64,000 bases of DNA, taken from contig CM043868.1 in the NCBI GenBank assembly GCA_023846275.1, positions 9,195,653 through 9,259,652 on the forward strand. The letters are read 5' to 3'. This stretch comes from Vanilla planifolia (taxonomy: Eukaryota; Streptophyta; Magnoliopsida; Asparagales; Orchidaceae). This document shows, piece after piece, positions 1-9,537 of the stretch; the first letter of the stretch is position 1; each line of letters opens with the position of its first letter. Position numbers and translations under genes: made by a program. The notes under the pieces are model-generated. The model saw only the letters and a program-made list of their open reading frames with translations, did not search any database and had not been told where the DNA came from.

Positions 1-2142
1 ACGTGAAAGAAGTTTTTCAACAGCACCAACAGAAACATGGGCAGCCGTAGCATATAGAATGATATCGTCAGCATATAATAGATGAGAGACAACAGGAGCA
101 TCAGCAGAGCATCTAAAACCGAGTAAAGTCTTCTCCTCATACTTGTGTGCAATCATAGAGAAAAACTCTGTCACAATAGTGAATAGATAAGGTGATAGGG
201 GACAACCTTGGCGTAAACCTCTAGAAGCCTGAATCCACGGGAGCCTCACACCATTAAGAAGAACCCCAAAACGAGGAGCCTCAATGCAAGCACGAACCCA
301 ATCAATCCAAACCAGCGGAAACCCCATCAGATGCATCATCTCAACAATAAAATCCCACCTGACACTATCATAAGCCTGTTCCAAGTCTAGTTTAATAGCC
401 ATGAAGCCAGTCTCAGAGGAGGAAGAATGCATCCTAGTTGCCATCTCCTGAGCAATGAAAATATTATCAGAAATGGTTCTCCCAGGAACAAAGGCTCCCT
501 GCTCAGAAGCAATAATAGAAGGGAGAACAGTCTTCAATCTATTCACCAAGATCCTTGCCACAATCTTGTATATGAGATTGCACAAGCTAATGGGTCTGAA
601 ATGTTCAGTTTTGCAAGCCCCCTGTCTTTTTGGGATAAGGACCACCAAGGTGTCCTTCCAAGAACATGGCATCCGACGGTCACTAAAAAAACAAGATACA
701 GCCTGGATGATATCCTCACGCATGATATCCCAGTAACCAACGATAAACTCAGAGGTAGTCTCATCAACACCAGGTACCTTATTTCTCTTACATGACCGAA
801 TTGCAGCCAAAATCTCCTCAGTAGATACATCACGGACCAGACTGGAATGTTGCTCTAAACTGATGCAAGCATGTGACATGTGTCTCACCGAAGGTAGGGC
901 GTCAAGATCACTCCCCCATTTCGCACCAAAATACTGCATAAGGGCCTCCCCAATCAATCCTGAAGCGTCAAGCTCACTTCCATCCTCATTAATCAGCTTG
1001 GTAATCAAGTTATTCCTCCATCTCGAAGTTGCAGCAGCATGGAAGAACCTAGAGTTTCTGTCCCCAAGAGTTGCCCAATGAAGTTTTGCCCGTTGCCACC
1101 ACCATTTTTCCTCTAAAGCACAACCTCTATTGAATTCTGTGATAAGATTCCCAAGATAACAATGCTTATCCTCAATAAGTCCCCCATTAGACTCTTTATT
1201 TTGCATTTTGGTAATCAATCTTTCCCTATCAATGTTTGTTCTTGCAATGTTCCCCATGTCCCTCTTGCTCAATCTATGCAAAGCCACCATGCATCTGTGA
1301 AATTTTATAGTAAGAGAGGTCATCCTGTCACCATTCGCCTTCCTTTTCCACACATCCCTCACAATACCTGCAGAGTTAGGATTGTCAAGCCAAACATTTT
1401 CGAATCTGTACCTAGGTATAACCAGCAAAGTAGATCTATTACCAACAGACACAACAAGGGGGCAATGATCAGACCCAATGCACGCCAGATGAGCAACCGA
1501 CAATGAAGGGTGGGAACACAATCCTTTGGAATTGATGAGTACACGATCAAGCCTTTCCCAAATTCTTGCGCTCCCCTTCCTACCATTGCACCACGTGTAT
1601 CGATTCCCCACAAAACCAAGGTCAACAAGGCTAAGCTCCTGCATCACATCATGGAATTCCTGTTGCCCCAAGCCGAAAGTAAAAGGTTTTCCCCCTTTTT
1701 TCTCCTCCTGAGATAAAACAATGTTGAAATCCCCTAAGACCATCATAGGGCTGTCCTGAGTTGACTCCTCCCTTAGGATTTGCCAGATGCCCCTGCAATG
1801 ATACGCGTCCTTGGGGGAATAAACAACACAACACCTAATATGTATGTCACAGCTAAGTCCCACCTCCATCACAACAACATGTGTAGATAATCTAGTAATG
1901 CTTAAGACCACCTCTTGCCTCCAGAGAATAACAATGCCCCCAGACTTCCCTTCGACCGGTTGAGCCACAAAGCTCCATTCCCTACCCAACAAAGTGTCAA
2001 CATCCCGTCTATCAAATGTCTCCACTCTCGTCTCCACCAAGGCAACAACCCCAATATTAGCCTCTCTAGTAAACCTCTGAAGATAACACCGTGACTTCTG
2101 ATCTCTGATGCCCCTCACGTTCCATACAACAAGCTTAGTCAT
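1..2142 (-). CDS. LINE ORF2: endonuclease-reverse transcriptase, partial (runs off left edge)
   Basis: I translated this codon by codon from ATG at 2142 to base 1: 714 codons with no stop. The endonuclease domain is about residues 1-230. Visible motifs are W7-N8 in WNVRG, E37 in LVETR, Y108-S-P, GDFN at 137-140 and SDH at 224-226, the expected metal and catalytic positions of the exonuclease-endonuclease-phosphatase fold. RT follows: FRPISLCN at 515-522, FVPGRTISDN at 551-560, catalytic D586 in KLDLEQAYD, RGLRQGCPLSP at 641-651 and YADD at 690-693 (D692, D693). The product nicks target DNA and copies LINE RNA by target-primed reverse transcription. Plant L1 ORF2 is usually about 1200-1350 residues, so roughly the first 55-60% is here. 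The start is chosen by the conserved MTKLVVWNVRG opening. There is no damage in the visible part, unlike ORF1. Confidence 0.93.
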   Translation of the reverse strand, partial: MTKLVVWNVRGIRDQKSRCYLQRFTREANIGVVALVETRVETFDRRDVDTLLGREWSFVAQPVEGKSGGIVILWRQEVVLSITRLSTHVVVMEVGLSCDIHIRCCVVYSPKDAYHCRGIWQILREESTQDSPMMVLGDFNIVLSQEEKKGGKPFTFGLGQQEFHDVMQELSLVDLGFVGNRYTWCNGRKGSARIWERLDRVLINSKGLCSHPSLSVAHLACIGSDHCPLVVSVGNRSTLLVIPRYRFENVWLDNPNSAGIVRDVWKRKANGDRMTSLTIKFHRCMVALHRLSKRDMGNIARTNIDRERLITKMQNKESNGGLIEDKHCYLGNLITEFNRGCALEEKWWWQRAKLHWATLGDRNSRFFHAAATSRWRNNLITKLINEDGSELDASGLIGEALMQYFGAKWGSDLDALPSVRHMSHACISLEQHSSLVRDVSTEEILAAIRSCKRNKVPGVDETTSEFIVGYWDIMREDIIQAVSCFFSDRRMPCSWKDTLVVLIPKRQGACKTEHFRPISLCNLIYKIVARILVNRLKTVLPSIIASEQGAFVPGRTISDNIFIAQEMATRMHSSSSETGFMAIKLDLEQAYDSVRWDFIVEMMHLMGFPLVWIDWVRACIEAPRFGVLLNGVRLPWIQASRGLRQGCPLSPYLFTIVTEFFSMIAHKYEEKTLLGFRCSADAPVVSHLLYADDIILYATAAHVSVGAVEKLLSR

Positions 2143-2342
2143 ATAAGTAGATTGAAAAGAGAGAAACACCCAATAAGAAGACATCCAAGCTCAACCCAAG
2201 CCTGTACTAGACAGGTAATGTAAGAGATCCATATACCGCCATCTCCTGATCCAAACATCTCCAGTAAAGACAAAATAATCCTAAAGTGATCTCCATCTGG
2301 ATCGGCTGCAACCCACGCATTGCAGCGGAAGAAACATTAGCA

Positions 2343-4497
2343 TCAAATACGAGGACCATGGATTTCATTATTGTTTTGTAAAGCAGATAACTCCAAATCC
2401 TCCCTTGTAGATAATGGTTCCCCATCATTTCGGACTCGGGTTCTAGGGATCCACCTTGTTCTGTTTTGTTTTCCCTCTCCAAGATTTGAGAGACTCCTCC
2501 TATTGATAGACCTCCCTCTGCTTCTCCACCTACCGAGGCCCATGTGAGATGCTCCTTCATTTTGAGATCTTCCAATACTACGAATTGGTTCTTGATTAAA
2601 TCGGGGCATTCTGCGCTTTCTAGGTTGAGCCACCATCCATGGTCCCAACCCCTCATGAAAACCCTCTTCCTCAATCATCCAAGGTGCTCGATGTATTATG
2701 AGGCGCATCATCCATGTCATCAACATCAAATTCACGCGCGCGGGCGGGGGAGGGCGCGCAGGCAGCAGCGGTCGCAGCAGTGCTTGTAGGGAGAAGCGCG
2801 TGCTCTACTGTAGCATTTGCAAAGGGTGGCGTGCGCTCAGCCGTGGCGTTAGCACCACGCGATAAGGATGGCGTGATCGCGATAACAGGCAAACGCGCGT
2901 GCTCCGCATCTGCTCCACTTAGAACTGTAGGTTTAGCATTTGGGGAGCGCGGAAGGGGTGGCGCACACTCGCAGTTAGCAGAGATGCCCTCAGATGCGGC
3001 GCACCCAGCAGATGGCGCGCGGGCAGTGGCGGCATTCGCTTCCTCAGGCATGATTTGTCGTGTAGCCATTGCATGTCTCGTGCCCATGCGCGTGTCTGTG
3101 CCGAGCGAAGTGATTTTAGCATGTGCCTCCTCATCAGCATTTGTAACTGTAGCAATTGCAAACCCGAAAGATGTAGCAGCCATAGGCGTATCCCCAACAT
3201 TTGTTTGCTTCATCTGATTCCTTTCTTTTTTTTGTTGTGTTTGAATAGTATTTCCTCCCTTCCTTTGGCACTTCTCTGCCGTGTGACCTACATAGCCGCA
3301 TTTGAAACAAATATGAGGCAACCCCTCATATTCAAGGGGTTGAAATGTCCTCCCAAGCTCACCATAAAGCCACAAACCAGGCTTTAGAGGTTTCGTCAAG
3401 TCCATATGTATGCAAACACGGGCAAAAGCCGATCTCCTCAATTGCGTTGTCCACCCATCAAGTAATATAGGCTCTCCAATGTTCATGGCTATTCTTATAA
3501 TATTATCAACATCCCAATATAATAGAGGCAAAGCTGGAAAGCGGACCCAAACAGGAGCACACATCGTAGTACCAGATGAGGGTTTAAAATCTGCTGTCCA
3601 CATGTCCAAACCAATAACGTGGCCCGCCACCTGCCAAGGGCCACCAAGCCATATCTTGTTCCTTTCCTCAGCTGACTAAAAGTGGAGACAAAAACAATTG
3701 TGTGGTAGTTCAAGAACTCTAAAGTTCTTGAGGTGACCCCATCGCCTTGTAAGCATGCGGTCAATAACTGGGAAAGGGAGGGAATCGCCATACACCCTGC
3801 CAACCAAATCATACTTATGAAATTCTTTCTGTTTCTTACATCCTTCCTCAGACATAACAACAGCACCATCTTGTAGTTGGTTATTAATCATAGCAACCCT
3901 CTCTTTTATATCCACCACAGCCGGGGCAATAAAAGGGGCAACACCTTCGTTTGATGTAAAGTTATTTGTCAATGCATCTTTAAAGGAGACACGGCCTCCT
4001 TGAGCATCCTGTAGAGATTTTCCATCCTTGACATCACCACGTGACATATGAGGAGTAACTTCATCATTTTCCCGAGGGGCCAAAGACTTGTTGCAATCAG
4101 TAGTCTCCATGGCATGAGAGCTAACATCCACAACCTCCACATTGTTATCTTTGTTACATTCTGGCGTCGGCACTACCAAGGGTGCACTGAGTTCAAACCG
4201 TGATTCATGTGAAATAAGGGGTGCCATGCCGTCTCCCTGAGTTGATTCAACAACCACTTCCTCTCCTTCAAAGCTTTCCGAACATGTACCCACATTTGAT
4301 GAACATTCACCAAATTCGGTCATAGCAATGTTGTCTTGAGTATGAGGATCCATATCAGCCGAAAGGCTTAGCATAAGATCTTTCCCTTTATCCTTTAACG
4401 CAGATTTCTCGGGTTCAAAAAGCATGCGATTAGCTGGAGAAAGACTACCCACATTCTTTAACTTTTTACTGCTGCGTGTAGATTTAGCCCCGGCCAT
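2343..4497 (-). pseudogene. LINE ORF1: DUF4283/CCHC RNA-binding protein, with one stop and one frameshift
   Basis: The likely start is ATG at 4497 (MAGAKSTRSSKKLKN), after an in-frame upstream extension with no recognisable content. An acidic, low-complexity N-terminal part comes first. A DUF4283-like region follows (RVYGDSLPFPVIDRMLTRRW, then WLGGPWQVAGHVIGLDMW). A CCHC knuckle, CX2CX4HX4C, lies at 3309-3268. An Ala-rich linker and a basic tail (GPWMVAQPRKRR) complete it. Two lesions are visible. A TAG at 3678-3676 falls inside the DUF4283 region, and the same frame continues correctly on both sides. A frame change is needed near 2675, where the linker frame stops at 2671 and the GPWMVAQ tail continues in another frame to a stop at 2343. 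The family coats LINE RNA to form the RNP. Readthrough of the amber codon cannot be excluded, but a simple mutation is the default reading. Confidence 0.8.
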
Positions 4498-5350
4498 AAG
4501 TAATAGATAATGACTGCCTTCGATACAAGAGAGAAATAAGGCACCAGGGCGTGAAAGAACACACTCAATCCCCAAATTGTGGCTACCTGCAGCAAGTAAA
4601 GGCCAAAACGCACAATGCAGCAATAAAGAAGTACTTCAAAGCAGCAAAAACAGCAAGATAAAACACAGCACAGCAAACACAGCAAGCCAAGGCCACCCCT
4701 GTGTTATTACAGCTTAGTTACAAGGCTAGTAGCCCAAATAGATTGGTCAAATTCCAACAGCACTTCAAGGCAGCAGCAAGCAGCAAGCACCACACAGCAG
4801 GTATCGTGCAATGTATGTTGTATACACGATGATGGTGCAGCCGCGCGCAACAGATACACTTCAACCTGTGTTATTACAGGTCCAGGCACACATACGCGCT
4901 TACGGCATTCAGCATTGCATCATCCACACAGCAAATAACATATAGGGCGCGCAATCGCGCGCGGGTAGCGCACAGCGCACGCGCGCGCGCAAAGCTGTTA
5001 CGGCGCGGTACAGTGTCCCGCGAGGCAGGGTGCTTCTAATCGTAGTCCAGCAAGACCGGGAAACCAAAATTCGAAATTTTCAAATCGAATTTGGGCGGCC
5101 AAATTGGAGGTCGTCTTCAACCTCTGAAGCAGTGATTTTTCGATGAACAGTAAACCCTAGGAGAGGAGTTTATGAAATATACCTTAGGCCATGACAGATT
5201 AATGAAATACAAGGAACTCCTGAACCTGACGAAACTCGAAATGTGAAGAAATTCCAAAGAAATTCGTTGCAGCAAGCAGCAGCACGAGCACGCCGTGAGT
5301 TTGCCACGGCCGCGCGCAAAGAAGGGCCGCTCAAGTAACGGGCCGCTCAA
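4498..5350 (-). other. LINE 5' untranslated/promoter region
   Basis: About 850 bp upstream of ORF1 within the LINE. It is rich in CpG and contains alternating purine-pyrimidine CG runs near 4945-4990. It also has two copies of a 'gtgttattacag' motif near 4700 and 4870, and CAGCA-rich stretches. No protein is supported. An internal LINE promoter is expected here from the family, but no specific box was recognised. Confidence 0.65.
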
Positions 5351-5351
5351 G
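5324..5351. repeat. 12-bp direct repeat at the LINE 5' end
   Basis: GGGCCGCTCAAG occurs at 5324-5335 and again at 5340-5351, separated by TAAC, at the very 5' end of the LINE. It could be part of the LINE 5' terminus or an end-joining product of insertion. The last two bases also fit the host sequence. Confidence 0.75.
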
Positions 5352-8300
5352 ATAGAATAAGAAAGCTTGCAATTTTATGGTAAAAATAATGTATTGATCT
5401 TCTAATTAGTTCGCCTCACTTGTTTGGGTCTTTATTGAAATTAAGTTCAACACATAGGCTTTTACAATTTGCCTATCTTAAAAGGTTATGATATTTCTTT
5501 CTTCTTCTAGATTAAGAATTATGTTGGCGCATAGATCAATTCATTGGTGATGAAAAAGAAAACATCATAATATGAAGTAAAACTATGAAAATATTAATGG
5601 TGATCTAAATGGCTATAACTATTATATAACACATTTTATTTTATGATTATAACTATTATATAACATACCCTTATTCCCTTTTGCAATGTGATATTTTCAA
5701 AGACCTTAAGTATTTGACTTGATAAAAACTTTAAATAACAAAATAAAACATTATAGGATATTTTCACTAAAATAAATTGACATGGATGTCATTAAAATTT
5801 ATGTAATATCAAGACATTGATCACTTGAAAATTTACAATAAGGATAAAAAAAACTATAGAGATATCATCTAACTATGTTAAGAAAAATATATATAAAATT
5901 TCTATAGTTTTGAAATATGGCTTTTTAATATTTTCCAAAATGAAAATTAATTAAAGAACCACATAAACTTATCTATTCGATGTCATCATTATGTAAGAAA
6001 TATTTGTATTTGTAGAATTTAAGACTTGCCACTTATGAGAAAGTGTTAACCATAGTGGATATATTTGTCAAACATGACTACCTAGTTGGCTGCTTAAGAG
6101 GAATTGAGATCTCTAAGAACCTAAAGGTTGATGAAGTTTGTTGAGGCATCAAGATGCTCGCCTTGAATAGTTTACTCTATAAAGTCTTAAGCTAGGATCA
6201 TGGGTGGTGAAAGGCATGGTATGGCCTTGTGATATTAATTGCTCAAGTAGATTCGATCCATGATCACAAAAACAAGTGTAGAACCTTCACAATCTTTTAG
6301 ATCCATTGTTCCTTTTAGGAAGTTAGTTCTCTAAAGAAAAAATGGTACTTATGTAAAAAAATAGCTCTCTTTTGAAACTAATTGCTAAACATCAAGTTTT
6401 ATAGACAATCAACGAAATTCAAAGAAAATTAGCAAAAACTTTCCTACAGGTATCATTACCTTTCCTATTTTATCACCAAATGTTATTTACATAACTTCTA
6501 TTTGTAAATCCATTCTTAAAAACTAGGCCCAATACAAATATAAATTGTATAATATGTAGCTATCAAAGGTATTTTGTTAGTTATTCATTAAAAAAATATT
6601 GACACTTCTAGCTACAATTCCCCAAGTACAACAATTAAATTAAAATTGATTATTGTGATAATTCTATCATAACTAATAACAAAATGTATACATCTCAAAT
6701 GTTTTCTAAAACAAACCACTAATAAAACTATAGAAATAATCATTTATTCTTAAACTTTTTTTATTGAAAATTTCAAAAATTATCATAAATTAGAGTGACA
6801 AAAATCACAAAAATTAAAATAAGAAGATAGACACATAGCATCACAACACAAAAGATCGATACAAAAAACTTGTAAGATAAAACCAATTTTGAGAGAAGCC
6901 CAAGAATAAGGATTGGCTTTCAAAAACCTTAGAGTGACAAAAACTAAAATCCTTGATGGATAAAGGAGACTTATTGCCACTTAACAACTTAGTAGATAAG
7001 AGATTGCCAAGATTCATGAAGAAATATCTTTGTTCCATGAGTAGAGTTTTTTATTAACAAAAATATGTTATAAAATAAAGTTGTGTTATTAAAGAAAAAT
7101 TGGAGATACAATGTTGGCAAAATAAGGTGGATGAAAGTATGACAATGCTGTGAAGAAAACAAAGCACTAGAGAAGAGTACTACTAAAAAAGAGTTTCGAG
7201 TGAAACAATTGTTAAAGTAAAACTAGAATTGAATGATGCTATTGGATTCATTAGGCACTTTTAGAGAGCACTATCATGAAACCCTAGTAAGAGTGAATAA
7301 GGTTGTGGTTAATATGATGGTGGCAAGGATGGAATAGTTACACTTGATAGACCAAATGGCCTTTCAAAATGTGGTTGGGTTATTAATGTTAATGTTAATA
7401 AAGAAAAATTTAATACTCATTTGCTAATTAAGGTAGAGATATACCACATTTTAGCAAAGAGGGCATTGACAATTTCATGTGACTTGTATAAATAATACAA
7501 AATAGCACTCAAATAGGATATGTTTCTACTCATTATCATCAACATAAGAGACTATATTCCAACGCTTGTATAAAATAAATCTTCATCACATAAATTGCAC
7601 CCAAATGGGACCATCATAGACGGAAGCTTTTGTTTTGCTTTTCTGTCTTCACCTACAATCAAGATGTTGATTTAATTTCTTGAGTAAAAACAATCCTTCT
7701 TTCACTATATGCTCAACTTCTTTCACTCGTCTTCCATATTATGGACATTATATCTTTGTTATTTATGGTATATGTGATTGCTTACACATAGGATAAAACA
7801 AATAAAAACTATTTAGATATAGGATAAAACAAATATAAACTCTTTGGATAAATAAATGAATAAATAGAAGAAGATAATTTTAATGGGTAATGATAGATGA
7901 TTCATTCTCAAAAAATACAAAAATATACTATATATCTTATCTCAAAATTAGTTAACAATGAAAGCAAATCCAAAAGCTTGAAGTAAGTGATAATGGCTAA
8001 CCATTATGGTTTCTTTGAGAAATACCCCTTTTTCATGGGATGCATAACTGTTCTTCTTTTAATAAATAAAATAATTAAGGTTTAGAATATGGTCTATTAT
8101 GTTTGTCATTAACTTTGTGCTTCATCAACTTTTAGTTTTTTCTATTTTGCTTAATAAATGAAACCTTATCTCTCTTACTTCCTCCTTTTTATTTCATAAA
8201 TGAAGAAAATTAGGAATATTAATTTAGCTACCCTAGGTCATGACGATGTCCATTCTTTCTAATATGGCTAAACTAACTTGAGAAAGAAATTAAACAATGA

Positions 8301-9470
8301 TAATACCTCTCCTTCTTCGTCCAACCTTTCTTCTTCCTCGGGTAACAACAAACCAAACTCTTTTTTACATAATTGTTTATATGCCATTCATACTCTTTCA
8401 TAAACGTCTTTTCCCTTATCATCATGTATAAGGAATAAGCCAATCATTGGCTTTGTTGCTACACAATCAAACCCTAATTATATTGCCATAATTAGGTTAT
8501 GGGTTTCAAAAATCAATTTAAGTTTAGAGATATTTAAGACTTTCAAATTAAGGGGGGTTAAGAAATTATCTATATTAGTTAATAAAAAAATTAGTTTTTT
8601 CACTCATATTAATTTGACTAAAAAAACTTGAAATGTTGAAGTTTATTACGAAAATTTCTATTTTCACACTCATTCTACTCTCATATTAGCTCTTGTCATT
8701 CCCATTTATCCCTTGGTTATCATATTCTTCTCTCTAATAATTTTTCTTATTTTATCAATCAATTTGCTATAATGTTTCTTTTCCTTAATACTAATTGTCA
8801 CATCTCTCTTACCATTCATTCTCTTTCCTTTTTCACTCCAATTGAAGACAAGGATCCATAAAATTAATTATTTTATCTCTCTATGAGTAGTCCCTTAAGT
8901 TGTCACTAATCTTCTTTTAGGGATGCCATTACCAAGATAAAAATAATGTTTCCTCTTTCTTTGGTCATTTCATCTTAAGAGTCATTGCTGTTCTTGTTGT
9001 CTTTAGTAATAATAGTGTCCCCTCTTTAGTGTTGATTATGTTATCACTAAAATTACAAGACATTGTAAACATTGTCAAGATTTGCAAGCACGACCACCCA
9101 TGGTGGGATCATCTTCTCACCTTTGGTGATTTTAATTGTTAACAAAGTTATGTTATTAATTACTACTTTCATCTATTTTTTTCATTATAAATATAGGTAT
9201 TTATATAAACCATTTTGTTGGTATAGATTAATAATATATTTAACAGGGATATCTTAATCCTTAATGTAGCTAAATATGCATTAAACAATATAAGATGATA
9301 TTTTATGAGATAAAGTGTTCTTACTTAAATGCAATATCTTGATTTATTTTATTTTATTGTAGATGAAATTACTTAAGGATTTTGTGAAAGCTTAGATTAG
9401 AGAACATTATAGGTCTAATTAAAATTATATAATTTGTTTGGTTTAATAATATTATATAATAATTACTTTC
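5351..9470 (+). repeat. PLR 3'-flank repeat, copy in A1; no gene seen
   Basis: AT-rich DNA homologous to 20560-24190, 32796-36870, 46560-49167, 49168-52670 and 57060-60725. In the other copies the same sequence begins just after the PLR stop codon, which identifies it as downstream flank. Short open frames occur on both strands, but they are broken differently between copies and none is a credible gene. A region near 9073-9145 gives a partly conserved reading in all six copies (see findings). Confidence 0.85.
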
Positions 9471-9537
9471 TATATGATAGAGAGCATTATTCATTTTGGA
9501 CAACATATCATGAACATGATTAAATTTGGGCATCATA
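9471..9537 (+). other. Deletion scar with remnant of an LTR 3' end
   Basis: Sequence from about 9472 (gatagagagcattattc) matches the last ~60 bp of the LTR-like element in A2, ending at 40230. Sequence left of it matches A2 near 36865. The intervening ~3.3 kb present in A2 is missing here and at the equivalent site in A3 near 52670. Confidence 0.65.

Larger units (their letters stand above)
1..5350 (-). mobile_element. L1-type LINE retrotransposon, 3' part beyond the left edge
   Basis: A non-LTR retrotransposon lies on the minus strand. In its own direction it has a 5' UTR, ORF1 (DUF4283-like region plus CCHC knuckle) and ORF2 (apurinic-type endonuclease, then reverse transcriptase), as in the plant L1 clade. 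Its 5' end is placed at about 5350 because sequence from 5351 on matches the paralogous segment starting near 32796, while everything left of it does not. The missing 3' part should hold the rest of RT, any RNase H-like domain, the 3' UTR and the poly(A) tail. A target duplication beginning with the bases at 5351 onward would lie outside the window. The element is visibly more GC- and CpG-rich than the host DNA. It interrupts the 3' flank of a PLR copy (block A1). Confidence 0.93.

Noticed and set aside
427-3679. Several plus-strand open frames of 60-167 codons and other minus-strand frames across the LINE
   Set aside because: They are antisense or out-of-frame shadows of LINE ORF1 and ORF2, which carry the recognisable domains on the minus strand.
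4940-4995. CG-alternating run as a CpG island or Z-DNA promoter of a host gene
   Set aside because: It is within the LINE 5' UTR, and no host gene starts nearby.
6783-7038. Overlapping minus-strand frames, repeated near 49995-50235
   Set aside because: They look conserved only because A1 and A3 are almost identical. In the older copies (B1, A2) the same reading has stops and shifts.
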